This document shows positions 32,464-41,788 of a stretch of DNA of 64,000 bases, in pieces (position 1 is the stretch's first letter; the number at the start of each line of letters is the position of its first letter). The stretch covers positions 124,001 to 188,000 of the forward strand of contig JADJCH010000063.1 of NCBI GenBank assembly GCA_016703325.1, read 5' to 3'. The notes below the pieces were generated by a model. That model saw only the letters and a program-made list of their open reading frames with translations, made no database searches and was not told the DNA's origin. A program made the position numbers and the translations under genes. Source of the DNA: Burkholderiales bacterium. GTDB lineage: Bacteria > Pseudomonadota > Gammaproteobacteria > Burkholderiales > Burkholderiaceae_C.

Positions 32464-35121
32464 ATGCCGCCCGCAGCGCCCCCGCCCTCCCCGGCCCTGG
32501 CTGCACAGGCGCGCCGCTTCTACCACGAGCTGGTCATGCGCGAGCTGGCGCGCAGCATCAAGGCGGTGCTCAACGCGGCGCGCGAACATGGCAGCCAGGT
32601 GGGAAGCGCCGACGAGATGATGCGTCGGCGCGATCTGGCCACCGACCTGGCGCGACAGGGCTCTCGCTGGCAACAAGGTCTGCTGGCGGCACTGGCCACC
32701 GCAGCCGCGCCCGCTGCGGCAAAGTCCAGCCTGCGGGCCCCCAGCAGCACGTCGGGTGAGTTCACGCTGGTCGACGACGACACCATCGAGCAGGAGATCC
32801 TGGCCTCCCGGCTGGCGCTGGCCATGATGGACCGGGCCTCCTGGGAGTTTTCCGACCTGCGCTACCGGATGTCCTCGCTGGAGCGCCGCGACGAGATGGA
32901 CCCGCAGGACCTGCTGCGCCCGCACGTGCTGGCCCGCGCCGTGGTGGACAGCTGGCGTGGCGCAGGATTGAGCACCGATCAGTGGCGGCTGGCCCAGCCG
33001 CTGTTGCACGATGAGCTGGGCAATCTGTTGCTGGAGGCGTACCACGAGACCAACCGCTGGCTGATCGGCCAGGGCGTGTGTCCGGAAGTGAACCTGCGCC
33101 CCTTCATCCGGCGCGCCCGCGACCTGGGCGGGGCCGGTTCGGTCGGACAGCCCCGCGCGGCCGCAGCCGGAGCTGGGCAACGCGAAGGGAGCGGCAGTCC
33201 GGCAGGCAGCGCCACAGCAGGCATGGGCGGGCCCGCCAACCGCAACCCTGCCGGGATGGCCACGTCGGGCGGCCGAACGAGCACACAGCAGGCCGGCAAC
33301 CCCGGCAGCCTGGGCTCCCAGCTGCCGCGCTACCCCACGCCCACGGCGCTGCAGCGCCCTGCGACCAGCTCTGAGGCGTCGGAACTGGCGCACCAGTTCG
33401 CCCCCACCGAAGTGGCCGGTCTGGGTGGCCGCACCGCTGGATCCGAGAGCTCCAGGAGGTCAGGGGCTTCGGGGAGCTCGGGCCGCTCGTCCGGCTTTGG
33501 CTCCGGCTTTGGTTCCACTGGCGGCTCTGCCGGGGGCATGCGCTCCGAGGTCATCGAAGAGACGCGGATGATGACCCGCTCCCCGGGCCTGCTGCGCAGC
33601 GTGGAACAGGCCGAAGCGGTGCTGGGCCGGCTGAACCGGCTGGTGGCGCGCCAGGTACCGGACTTCAGCGGCTCCACCCTGGTGATGCCGCATGCGCCCT
33701 CACCCGGGTTGCGCTCGGCCATCGACCAGGCCGAACAGGCGGTGCGCCAGCGCTTTGGCGGCGCCGCTGCAGGAGCTGCAGGCGAAGACGCCTCCGGGGA
33801 GGGAGCGGCTGCCGCAGCGGTCGCGTCCACACCGGCCCTGCTGCAGGAACTGCAGGCGCGCAAGCAGGCACTCAAACAGGCGGCCAGCTCCCCGGTGGAG
33901 CGGGCGACGATCGAAATCGTGGCGCTGATGTTCCAGAGCCTGCTCACCGAGGAACGCATTCCCGCAACGGTGCGGGTGTGGTTTGCCCGGCTGCAGATGC
34001 CGGTGCTGCGGGTGGCCATTGCTGAGCCGGACTTCTTTGCCACCATCGACCATCCGGCGCGCAAGCTCATAGACCGCATGGGCGCCTGTGTGATGGGCTT
34101 CGAGGCGGGGAACGCCGGCGTGAGCGAGCCGCTCGAGAAGGAAATCAAGCGCGTGGTACAGGTGGTGGAGGCCTACCCGGACACCGGTCGGCGGGTGTTC
34201 CAGACCGTGCTTACCGAGTTCGAGCGCTTCCTGGAGAACTACTTCAAGACCGCCCACGCGGCCGCCAGCAAGGGCGTGAGCCTGGCACAGCAGATCGAGC
34301 AGCGCGAGACGCTGGCGATCCAGTACACGATCGAGCTGCGCAAGATGCTCAACACCGTGCCGGTGCACGACGGGGTGCGCGAGTTTCTCTTCCACATCTG
34401 GGCGGACGTGCTGGCCACCACCGCCGTGAAGGCCGGTCAAAGCAGCGAGTCCACCAAGCAGATGCAGCGCGCGGCCGCCGACCTGATCTGGCTGGCCAGC
34501 GCCAAGGTGTCGCGCGAGGAACGGTCCGAGGCCATCCGCCGCCTGCCGCCGCTGCTGAAGAACCTGCGCGAGGGCATGGGGGTGGCCGGCGTACCGGTGG
34601 ACAAGCAGGACGAGTACATCCAGGCGCTCAACAACGCGCTGCAGGCGGCCTTCTCGGCCCGCACGGCCACCATCCCCAGCGAGCGCCTGGAAGAGCTGAT
34701 GATGCAGCTGGAGACGCTGGAAGACATGCTGCCGGAGGCGGGCAACGTCGAAATCGACGAGTCGATGGTGCGCGACCTCTCCGGCCACGAGAACCAGGAC
34801 CTGGAAGTGGTCTCCGAAGGCGGCTCGATGCCCACGCCGGCCATGCTGGCCTGGGCCACCGAGCTTCAGGTGGGCAGCTGGTTCAAGCTGGACTACCGCA
34901 ACCGCGTCGATCCGGTGCAGCTGGCCTGGCAGGGCATGCGCCACCAGCTGAACCTGTTCGTCTCTCCCCAGGGGCGCGGCATCATGTTCCAGAAGCAGCG
35001 CCTGGCCGCATTCCTTCAGGCGGGCCTGCTGGTGCCGGCGGAGGAGGAGTCCCTCACGGTGCGCGCCACCCGCGACGCGCTGGCCAAGCTGGACGCCGAC
35101 CCGACGCGCCTGCTGAACTGA
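32464..35121 (+). CDS. DUF1631 family protein
   Basis: 885-residue cytoplasmic protein matching the betaproteobacterial DUF1631 family, sometimes misnamed thymidine phosphorylase. N-terminal helical part (FYHELVMRELARSIKAVLNA), a low-complexity Gly/Ser/Ala linker (~residues 225-370), then a long helical C-terminus with FQSLLTEERIPATVRVWFAR and ARKLIDRMGACVMGFEAG, ending in a PilZ-like beta-rich segment (LQVGSWFKLDYRNRV, GIMFQKQRLAAFLQAG). A role in c-di-GMP response is possible but unproven. ATG 32464 chosen over an upstream TTG. Follows secF by 53 bases. Confidence 0.82.
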   Translation: MPPAAPPPSPALAAQARRFYHELVMRELARSIKAVLNAAREHGSQVGSADEMMRRRDLATDLARQGSRWQQGLLAALATAAAPAAAKSSLRAPSSTSGEFTLVDDDTIEQEILASRLALAMMDRASWEFSDLRYRMSSLERRDEMDPQDLLRPHVLARAVVDSWRGAGLSTDQWRLAQPLLHDELGNLLLEAYHETNRWLIGQGVCPEVNLRPFIRRARDLGGAGSVGQPRAAAAGAGQREGSGSPAGSATAGMGGPANRNPAGMATSGGRTSTQQAGNPGSLGSQLPRYPTPTALQRPATSSEASELAHQFAPTEVAGLGGRTAGSESSRRSGASGSSGRSSGFGSGFGSTGGSAGGMRSEVIEETRMMTRSPGLLRSVEQAEAVLGRLNRLVARQVPDFSGSTLVMPHAPSPGLRSAIDQAEQAVRQRFGGAAAGAAGEDASGEGAAAAAVASTPALLQELQARKQALKQAASSPVERATIEIVALMFQSLLTEERIPATVRVWFARLQMPVLRVAIAEPDFFATIDHPARKLIDRMGACVMGFEAGNAGVSEPLEKEIKRVVQVVEAYPDTGRRVFQTVLTEFERFLENYFKTAHAAASKGVSLAQQIEQRETLAIQYTIELRKMLNTVPVHDGVREFLFHIWADVLATTAVKAGQSSESTKQMQRAAADLIWLASAKVSREERSEAIRRLPPLLKNLREGMGVAGVPVDKQDEYIQALNNALQAAFSARTATIPSERLEELMMQLETLEDMLPEAGNVEIDESMVRDLSGHENQDLEVVSEGGSMPTPAMLAWATELQVGSWFKLDYRNRVDPVQLAWQGMRHQLNLFVSPQGRGIMFQKQRLAAFLQAGLLVPAEEESLTVRATRDALAKLDADPTRLLN

Positions 35122-35157
35122 CGGTGTCCTGCGGCTTGCAGGAACACGGGACGGGCC

Positions 35158-35610
35158 TCAGTGGATCAGCCGATCGCTGGCATCGACGAACAGCTCGTCG
35201 AGGATCAATGCGTCCGGCTCCTCGCCCAGGCTCCAGAAAACCATCAGCACGATGATCTTCAGGTCCTCCAGCGGCAGCGGCGACCCGGCCGTCGCCATGG
35301 CACGATCCACCACCAGTTCGCGCATGCCCGAGGGCAGCACACCGGCTGACTCCAGGAAGCTCAGGAAGGCGATGGAGCCCATCCCGAGGTGCTCCTGTTC
35401 AACGGCGGAATAGACCCGCATCGAAGCCGCCCCCTGGGCCAGGACGTGCGACTCGGCCACGTCTGCCAGACCGTCCAGCCAGGACAGGGCATCCTGGATC
35501 TCGTCGTTTTCGAAACCCACGGCCGAAAGCTTTTTCGACAACTGGACGTGGTCCGGGCAGGCATCCGGACGCCAGTAGTTTTCGTAGAGGTATACGAGAA
35601 CATCGAACAT
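35158..35610 (-). CDS. smg: Smg protein (DUF494)
   Basis: 150 residues, standard length. MFDVLVYLYENYWRPDACPD, GFENDEIQDALSWLDGLADV, EQEHLGMGSIAFLSFLESAG, and LKIIVLMVFWSLGEEPDALI in order. Function unknown; almost always next to dprA, as here (82 bases downstream of it). Convergent with the DUF1631 gene. Confidence 0.93.
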   Translation of the reverse strand: MFDVLVYLYENYWRPDACPDHVQLSKKLSAVGFENDEIQDALSWLDGLADVAESHVLAQGAASMRVYSAVEQEHLGMGSIAFLSFLESAGVLPSGMRELVVDRAMATAGSPLPLEDLKIIVLMVFWSLGEEPDALILDELFVDASDRLIH

Positions 35611-35691
35611 GAATTCACTATACCCCAGCCCTGTGCGGTCAGATCCCGGCGAAAGAACCCCATCCCACTCGTGTATGGGAGGACCGCTGCC

Positions 35692-36918
35692 TCAGGCGCG
35701 GGGCAGGCGCTGGAACAATTGACCCGGCAAGCGGGCCACCTCACCCGAGAGTTCCAATTCCAGCAGGCGAATGTTCAATTCGCTGGCCGACTGGCCGGTG
35801 CGAACCTGCAACACTTCCAGCGACGCCGGACTCCAACCCAGCGCCTGCAGGATCGGACCCTCGTCCGCCGGTGCTGCCGTGCCGCTGCCGGGTGACTGTG
35901 CCGGGGCGCTCGCAGGGAACAGGTCGTCGGCCTGCGTCGTCGCCTCAGTTGCAGGGTCAGCGACGCCCGGACGGCTGCGCACGGATCCACCGCGCACCGG
36001 TCGGGCATGGCGGGGCAGCAGGAACAGCTCGTCCAGGATGTCCTGGGTCTGCTCGACCAGCTTGGCGCCCTGCTTGATCAGCGCATGGCAGCCGCGGGAC
36101 TGCGGGCTGTGGATGGAGCCGGGAATCGCGAAGACCTCCCGCCCCGCTTCGAGTGCCATGCGTGCCGTGATCAGCGAGCCGGAGGCCACCGCGGCCTCCA
36201 CCACCAGGGTGCCCGCGGACAGCCCGGCGATGATGCGGTTGCGCTGCGGAAAATGCGCCGCAACGGGAGAGGTTCCCAGGCTGAACTCACTCAGCAGCAG
36301 GCCGGCATCCGGGATGCGACGGGCCAGATCCAAGTGGCGGCGCGGGTAGATGTGGTCCAGCCCGGTGCCCAGCACCGCCACGGTGCCACCCGAGCCGGTC
36401 AGCGCGCCCTCGTGGGCCGCACCGTCGATGCCTGCAGCCAGTCCGGACACCACCACCACGCCCGCCGCACTCAGATCGGCGGCGAACTGACGGGCGGTCT
36501 CCGCGCCTTGTGCGGTGGGATTGCGGCTGCCGACGATGGCCAGCGACGGCAGCGCAAGGCGGTCGAGCCGGCCCTGGGCATACAGCGCCACCGGGGGATC
36601 GGCAGTCTGCAGCAGGGCGGCGGGATAGTCGGCGTCGCCGAGCACCAGAAGGTGCCGGAACCTGCCCTCCCCCTCCTGAAGCCAGCGCCAAGTGCACTCC
36701 AGCAGGCGATCAAAACCCTCGGGTGGCTGGCCCATCGCCTGGGCAGCGGCAGGCCCCAGCAGGCTGCGCCATAGGGCCGGACTGGCCTCGAAGATCGCCT
36801 GGGGGCTGCCACAGGCGGCCAGCAGCCGCCGGGCCGACTGGCGCCCCACCCCGGGAGTTTCGACCAGGCGCAGCCAGGCGGCCAGTTCTTCCCGGGTCCA
36901 GTGTTCAGAGCCTGCCAC
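35692..36918 (-). CDS. dprA: DNA-processing protein DprA
   Basis: About 408 residues. Helical N-terminus (LRLVETPGVGRQSARRLLAA), central Rossmann-like fold with AIVGSRNPTAQGAETARQFA, VVSGLAAGIDGAAHEGAL, GTGLDHIYPRRHLDLARRI, FPQRNRIIAGLSAGTLVVEA and GREVFAIPGSIHSPQSRGCH, and a C-terminal winged-helix (ELNIRLLELELSGEVARLPG). Loads RecA on incoming single-stranded DNA in natural transformation. GTG 36918 is preceded by GGAGG and is preferred over GTG 36936. Confidence 0.94.
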   Translation of the reverse strand: MAGSEHWTREELAAWLRLVETPGVGRQSARRLLAACGSPQAIFEASPALWRSLLGPAAAQAMGQPPEGFDRLLECTWRWLQEGEGRFRHLLVLGDADYPAALLQTADPPVALYAQGRLDRLALPSLAIVGSRNPTAQGAETARQFAADLSAAGVVVVSGLAAGIDGAAHEGALTGSGGTVAVLGTGLDHIYPRRHLDLARRIPDAGLLLSEFSLGTSPVAAHFPQRNRIIAGLSAGTLVVEAAVASGSLITARMALEAGREVFAIPGSIHSPQSRGCHALIKQGAKLVEQTQDILDELFLLPRHARPVRGGSVRSRPGVADPATEATTQADDLFPASAPAQSPGSGTAAPADEGPILQALGWSPASLEVLQVRTGQSASELNIRLLELELSGEVARLPGQLFQRLPRA

Positions 36919-36946
36919 CTGTGTCCTCCCCGACACTGCGCCCCGA

Positions 36947-38101
36947 TCAGGGCGGCGTGCAGCGGTCCCCGGGCCGCACGGCGGTCTGGGCGCTGAGGAT
37001 CAGGCCGTAGGACACGCGCTCGAACACTCGGAAGACGAAGAGCTGGCCATGGGGTTCGTCCGGCAGCTTGAGGGTGGGGCGCAGCGGATCTTCCCGATCC
37101 ACCACCCGCTCACCGGCACGCAGCAAGGCCAGCACATGGCCCGGTTCGATGCCGTCGCGGCGCCCGCGGTTGATCGAGACCACGTGGTACTGGCCGGCCG
37201 ACAGTCCATCTCCGTAGATGGACACCACCCGCGCATCCACCGGCTGGCTGGGCGCATGGGGCACCAGGTTCGGTTCACCCTGTGAGGCCATCGGCGCCAA
37301 CCGGTCACCGATGCCGGCCTCCTGGCGCAGCGACTGCAGCGTGAAGCTCGCCGGCACCTCGGTGCTGCTGCCCTCCGGACCGGGTTCCTGACCGGCCGGG
37401 CGCAGGTACTCCGCATGGCCGACAAAAGCCGCCTCCCAGCCCAGCACCTCGCCGCTGCCCGGGTCCTTCAGCGCCTTGGGCTGCCGGAACAGCCGCCAAC
37501 TGCGTTGTGCGGCCAGTTCGCCGCGCACATAGACCGTATCGCCCCGCCCCAGCAGCACCCGGCCTTCGCGGGCCGCCACGATGCGTGGTGCACGGTCCAG
37601 CTCATTGCTCTCCAGCACCACCGCGTCGTTCAGGAAGGGCCCGATCAGGTGCATCGGTACGGCCGGCAGCGCATTGCCGTCGGCATCCGAGGCTCGCGCC
37701 CGGGGCGACAGCTTGACCAGACCCGGTTCATCGGCCAGTTGCAGCCAGGCACGGCCATCCTTGCGCACCAGCACCAGCTTCTGCCCCGGGTAGATCAGGT
37801 GCGGGTTGCGGATCTGGTCGCGGTTCATGCCCCAGAGCTCCGGCCAGCGCCAGGGGCTGCGCAGGAAGAGCTTGGAGATGTCCCACAACGTGTCGCCGCG
37901 TTTGACCACGTAGCTGTCCGGCGCGTTGGGCGCCAGCTCGGACAGGGGCACCCCCGCCTGCGCGACCTGGTCGGCGGTGCGGCGCTGGCCGTCGGTGATC
38001 GGATAGTTCGGGAACGTGGCCGCCAGAGCTCCGGTGGCGCACAGCCACCAGGCGATGGCCCCGGCCGTGCGGACGGCGCGGCGCCGATCGTGCAGGATCA
38101 T
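36947..38101 (-). CDS. Exported LysM-domain protein
   Basis: 384 residues from ATG 38101. Signal peptide (~1-29, hydrophobic AGAIAWWLCATGALA), then one LysM peptidoglycan-binding domain (~residues 63-115: YVVKRGDTLWDISKLFL, NPHLIYPGQKLVLV), then a ~270-residue C-terminal beta-rich domain. Such proteins are regularly encoded directly upstream of dprA in betaproteobacteria; the spacing here is 28 bases. Probably a periplasmic cell-wall-binding protein. The upstream extension to 38230 is not signal-like and is rejected. Confidence 0.88.
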   Translation of the reverse strand: MILHDRRRAVRTAGAIAWWLCATGALAATFPNYPITDGQRRTADQVAQAGVPLSELAPNAPDSYVVKRGDTLWDISKLFLRSPWRWPELWGMNRDQIRNPHLIYPGQKLVLVRKDGRAWLQLADEPGLVKLSPRARASDADGNALPAVPMHLIGPFLNDAVVLESNELDRAPRIVAAREGRVLLGRGDTVYVRGELAAQRSWRLFRQPKALKDPGSGEVLGWEAAFVGHAEYLRPAGQEPGPEGSSTEVPASFTLQSLRQEAGIGDRLAPMASQGEPNLVPHAPSQPVDARVVSIYGDGLSAGQYHVVSINRGRRDGIEPGHVLALLRAGERVVDREDPLRPTLKLPDEPHGQLFVFRVFERVSYGLILSAQTAVRPGDRCTPP

Positions 38102-38406
38102 GGTTGGAACACTCCGTGGCTGCCCATGAACGCCCCGCCCGTTGTCGCCTGGAGGGCTCGCTCCGGTCGGTCCATGGCCCTGAAAATGGATGCACTCGCC
38201 TGCCGCAGGGGCAGCAACGATGCGGGACAATCTTCAATCAGTTTCACAAATTCTGCCCCTAAACCCTTGATGCCGCAACGAAACCGGCCCCGCTGACGCC
38301 CCCGTTTATCGGACGATTCACGGCCCGCCGTTGTGCACCCTCCACAATGCCGGACGGCCCCCGCCCCATGCGGGGCCGATCCAGCGACCAGACCCGAGTT
38401 TGAACG
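38102..38406. other. Divergent intergenic region between the LysM-dprA operon and def-fmt
   Basis: 305 bases with no convincing gene. It must hold promoters for both directions. A hairpin GCCCC-atgc-GGGGC lies at about 38363-38376 in the def leader, and CACAAT at about 38343 could be a -10 box. No clear -35 elements, operators or riboswitch-like folds seen. Confidence 0.5.
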
Positions 38407-38940
38407 ATGAGCCTGTTGCGCATCCTGCGATATCCCGACCCCCGGCTGACCAAAATTGCGCAACCGGTTGCAACCGTCGACGAACGCATCCGCCGCCTGG
38501 TCGCCGACATGCTTGAAACCATGTACGACGCCCACGGCATCGGCCTGGCGGCCAGCCAGGTTGATGTGCATGAACGGGTGATCGTGATCGATGTCTCGGA
38601 AGACCGCAGCCAGCCCCTGGTGCTGATCAACCCGCAGCTGAGCTGGGCCAGCGAGGAGCAGATCACCGGCGACGAAGGCTGCCTGTCCGTGCCCACCATC
38701 TACGACAAGGTGCCGCGCCACGCCCGGGTGAAGGTGCAGGCGCTGGACCGGGAGGGCCGCAGCTTCGAGCTGGAGGCCGACGGCCTGCTGGCCGTGTGTG
38801 TGCAGCACGAGATGGACCACCTGCTGGGGCGGGTGTTTGTGGACTACTTGTCCAGCCTCAAGCGCAGCCGCATCCGAAGCAAGATGCTCAAGAAGTCCCG
38901 CGAGGATGAGCGCGACGGCCCGCACGGCCCTGCGCTGTGA
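38407..38940 (+). CDS. def: Peptide deformylase
   Basis: 177 residues. All three metal/catalytic motifs are present: GIGLAASQV (I), EGCLSVP (II, Cys ligand) and QHEMDHLLG (III, HExxH-type with two His ligands). Removes the N-formyl group from new proteins. The stop overlaps the fmt start (GTGA), so formylation and deformylation genes are coupled, as in many bacteria. Confidence 0.96.
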   Translation: MSLLRILRYPDPRLTKIAQPVATVDERIRRLVADMLETMYDAHGIGLAASQVDVHERVIVIDVSEDRSQPLVLINPQLSWASEEQITGDEGCLSVPTIYDKVPRHARVKVQALDREGRSFELEADGLLAVCVQHEMDHLLGRVFVDYLSSLKRSRIRSKMLKKSREDERDGPHGPAL

Positions 38941-39926
38941 GCACCGCTGCCCAAACCGCAGCCTCGGCCCGACCGCTGCGGGTAGCCTTTGCCGGCACAC
39001 CGGAGTTTGCCCTCGCGGCCCTGGCCGCCCTGCTGGCCGACGGCTGGACGGTGCCGCTGGTGCTGACCCAGCCGGACCGCCCCGCCGGCCGCGGCCTGAA
39101 GCTGCAACCCTCGGCGGTCAAGCAACTGGCGCTGCAGCATGCGGTCCCGGTGGCCCAACCCACCAGCCTGCGCCTGGACGGCCGCTGGCCGGAGCAGGCC
39201 GCCGCCGCACGGGAAGCATTGCAGCAGGCGGCACCGGACGTGCTGGTGGTGGCCGCCTACGGGCTGATCCTGCCGCGCTGGGTGCTGGACCTGCCGCGGC
39301 TGGGCTGCCTGAACATCCATGCCTCGCTGCTGCCGCGCTGGCGGGGTGCCGCCCCCATCCACCGCGCCATCGAAGCCGGTGACGCCGAAACCGGCATCAC
39401 GATCATGCAGATGGACGAGGGACTGGACACCGGTGCCATGCTGCGGCTGGGCCGCGAGGCCATTCAACCGGACGACAGCACCGCCAGCCTGCACGATCGC
39501 CTCGCCCGGCTGGGCGGAGAGCTGTTGCTGCAGGCCCTGCTGGACGCTGCGGCCGGCCGGCTGGCACCTGTGGCCCAACCTGCCGAAGGCGTGACCTACG
39601 CCCACAAGATCGACAAGTCCGAAGCTGCGCTGGACTGGTCCAGACCGGCCGCGGAGCTGGAGCGCCGGCTGCGCGCCTTCGACCCCTTCCCCGGGGCGCA
39701 CTTCAGCCTGGGCGACCAGGCGGTGAAGGTCTGGCGGGCTGAGGTGATCGGTGCGGCAGGCCTGCCCGGCGAGGTGCTGGCCGCCGATGCCGCCGGCATC
39801 ACGGTGGCCTGTGGAGAACAGGCCCTGCGACTGACCCAGCTGCAGCGCCCCGGCGGCAAGCGGGTGCCGGCCCGGGAGTTCCTGGCCGCACAACCCCTGA
39901 GCGCCGGCACCCGTTTGACGGCCTGA
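38937..39926 (+). CDS. fmt: Methionyl-tRNA formyltransferase
   Basis: 329 residues, GTG start inside the def stop. Formyltransferase domain with VAFAGTPEFALAALAALL, LTQPDRPAGRGLKLQPS, NIHASLLPRWRGAAPIHRAI (catalytic Asn and His) and GITIMQMDEGLDTGAML (catalytic Asp). The C-terminal OB-like tRNA-binding domain has YAHKIDKSEAALDW and FDPFPGAHF. Formylates initiator tRNA using 10-formyl-tetrahydrofolate. Confidence 0.96.
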   Translation: MSTAAQTAASARPLRVAFAGTPEFALAALAALLADGWTVPLVLTQPDRPAGRGLKLQPSAVKQLALQHAVPVAQPTSLRLDGRWPEQAAAAREALQQAAPDVLVVAAYGLILPRWVLDLPRLGCLNIHASLLPRWRGAAPIHRAIEAGDAETGITIMQMDEGLDTGAMLRLGREAIQPDDSTASLHDRLARLGGELLLQALLDAAAGRLAPVAQPAEGVTYAHKIDKSEAALDWSRPAAELERRLRAFDPFPGAHFSLGDQAVKVWRAEVIGAAGLPGEVLAADAAGITVACGEQALRLTQLQRPGGKRVPAREFLAAQPLSAGTRLTA

Positions 39927-40031
39927 AACCTGCCCGAGCCGTGGCCGCCCCGAAAGGGGCAGGCGTCGTCGGTGGCCTCAAGGCTGGCAGGGCAGCAGCC
40001 GATATGCCGCACAAGATCCCAGTGCTGCCCC

Positions 40032-40460
40032 ATGAACCGCGCCCTCCTCCTCCCCCTCCTCCTGGCCGCCGGCCTGTCGGGCTGCGACCTGCTGGGCATC
40101 GAGAGCGGCAGCGTCACCGCCGCCAAGAAGGAAGCCGAGGGCAAGGCCGTCGGTGGCGCCTGTCGACACGCCATGCGGGCGATCGAGGACTGCTACACCC
40201 TGAACCCCAAGGCGCAGAAGGCCGCCGTCTACGCCGGCTGGCGCGAGATGGACGAGTACCTGCGCGAGACGAAGGGTGAAGGCATCGCCCCGGTGATTCC
40301 GCGCACACCGCCCAAGACGGCGGCTCAAATCGCGGCCGAAGCGGCCTCTGCGGCCGAAGCTCAGGAAGCGCACGACGCTGCCGAGCCCGAACCGGCACCT
40401 CACGGCAAGTCCGGCCGCACCGACAAGACCGCGCCCAAGCGCCAGGCCACCACCCACTGA
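40032..40460 (+). CDS. Putative small lipoprotein
   Basis: 142 residues from ATG 40032. A type II signal peptide (LLLPLLLAAGLSGCDLLG) with lipobox LSGC places Cys ~17 as the lipidated residue. The mature part has two further cysteines (GACRHAMRAIEDCYTLN), a helical middle, and an Ala/Glu-rich then basic tail. No family recognised. A GNRA-capped hairpin (39947-39960, GCCCC-GAAA-GGGGC) lies between fmt and this gene. Confidence 0.65.
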   Translation: MNRALLLPLLLAAGLSGCDLLGIESGSVTAAKKEAEGKAVGGACRHAMRAIEDCYTLNPKAQKAAVYAGWREMDEYLRETKGEGIAPVIPRTPPKTAAQIAAEAASAAEAQEAHDAAEPEPAPHGKSGRTDKTAPKRQATTH

Positions 40461-40593
40461 TCGCAGGTTCCGGCGGGCAAGTCCCTGGCGCCTGCCCGCC
40501 GTGCGGGGAGGGCGTGCGGCACGGACCACCGATCCCGGCGGATTGCACGGTCCATGATCGGCAGAGCCGGTGCACGGTGGGACAATTCGGGGC

Positions 40594-41373
40594 ATGCCCC
40601 TGCCCCGTTCGACCGCCCTGACCCACCGACTGGACCGACTGCGCGCCCTGGCCCGCGATTCCCAGTTTCGCCGTGGCATGCAGGAGCATCTGCCGATGAT
40701 GCCCGGCATGTCCGCCTGGGGCCTGGTGACCGGCGTGGCCATGGTCAAGAGCGGGCTGGGCATCGGCCCGGCGCTGCTGATGACTTTGGTGGTCTACGCC
40801 GGTTCGGCCCAGCTGGCCGCCCTGCCGCTGATGGCTGCAGGCGCACCGATGTGGGTGATCTGGCTCACCGCCTTCGTGGTCAACCTGCGCTTCGTGATCT
40901 ACAGCGCGCAGTGGCGCATCTACCTCGGCCACCTGCCGCGCCTGCGGCGCACGCTGATCGGCTACGTGGCTGGCGACGTGAACTACGCCCTCTTCATGAA
41001 GCACTGGCCGGAGCAGCGGGCCGAACCGGGTCAATTGTCCTTCCTGGCCGGTGGCATCGCGGTGATGTGGGTGGGCTGGCAGGTCGCCTCGGTGACCGGC
41101 ATCCTGCTGGCACACCAGATCCCGATGGAGTGGGGCCTGGGCTTCGCCGGCACCCTGGCGCTGATCGGTCTGACCGGCTCGCTGCTGGCCGACCGAGCCA
41201 CCTGGGTAAGCGCCGGGGTGGCGGCCACTGCCGCTGTGGCGGCCTATTCACTGCCGTACAAGCTCCACATCGTGGTGGCCGTGGCCGCCGCTGTGGCCGC
41301 CGGCCTGCTGATGGAAGGCCCGGGCAGCGGCCTGCATCGGCCCCTGCGCGGCGCGCTGGCCGGTCGCCGTTGA
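40594..41373 (+). CDS. azlC: AzlC-family branched-chain amino acid exporter, large subunit
   Basis: About 259 residues with seven to eight transmembrane helices. Family motifs: MMPGMSAWGLVTGVAM, VVYAGSAQLAALPLM, VNLRFVIYSAQWR and YVAGDVNYALFM. Pairs with the small AzlD protein encoded 24 bases downstream to export branched-chain amino acids or analogues. ATG 40594 is preferred. Confidence 0.9.
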   Translation: MPLPRSTALTHRLDRLRALARDSQFRRGMQEHLPMMPGMSAWGLVTGVAMVKSGLGIGPALLMTLVVYAGSAQLAALPLMAAGAPMWVIWLTAFVVNLRFVIYSAQWRIYLGHLPRLRRTLIGYVAGDVNYALFMKHWPEQRAEPGQLSFLAGGIAVMWVGWQVASVTGILLAHQIPMEWGLGFAGTLALIGLTGSLLADRATWVSAGVAATAAVAAYSLPYKLHIVVAVAAAVAAGLLMEGPGSGLHRPLRGALAGRR

Positions 41374-41397
41374 GCGTTGTCAGACCAGGAAACCCCG

Positions 41398-41727
41398 ATG
41401 GACCCCCAAGACGCCCTCCTCACCATCCTGGGCCTGGGTGCGATCACCCTGCTGTCACGCGCCTTCTTCCTGCTGCCGCGGCATGAGTTGCCCATGCCGC
41501 CGCTGGTGCGCCGCGCCCTCAAGTACGCCCCGCTGGCGGCCCTGGTCGCCATCATCGTCCCGGAGGTGGTGCTCACCCGGGGTGCATTGATCGGCACCTG
41601 GGCCGACGCCCGACTGCTCGGTGCAGTGGCTGCGGCCGGCTGGTTCGCCTGGCAACGAGGCATCCTGGGCACCATCGCGGTGGGCATGCTGGTCTTCCTG
41701 CCGCTGCGCATCGGCCTGGGCTGGTGA
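41398..41727 (+). CDS. azlD: AzlD-family exporter, small subunit
   Basis: 109 residues with three to four hydrophobic helices. AzlD pattern: LGAITLLSRAFFLLP near the N-terminus and LVRRALKYAPLAALVAIIVP, then RGILGTIAVGMLVFLPLR. Partner of AzlC. ATG 41398 is chosen; an upstream TTG at 41377 is also in frame. Confidence 0.9.
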   Translation: MDPQDALLTILGLGAITLLSRAFFLLPRHELPMPPLVRRALKYAPLAALVAIIVPEVVLTRGALIGTWADARLLGAVAAAGWFAWQRGILGTIAVGMLVFLPLRIGLGW

Positions 41728-41788
41728 AGCCCGAGCCGCAGCACCCCGTTTCTGTTCCTCCCGTCTCAACCCTGAACCCGAGTCCCCC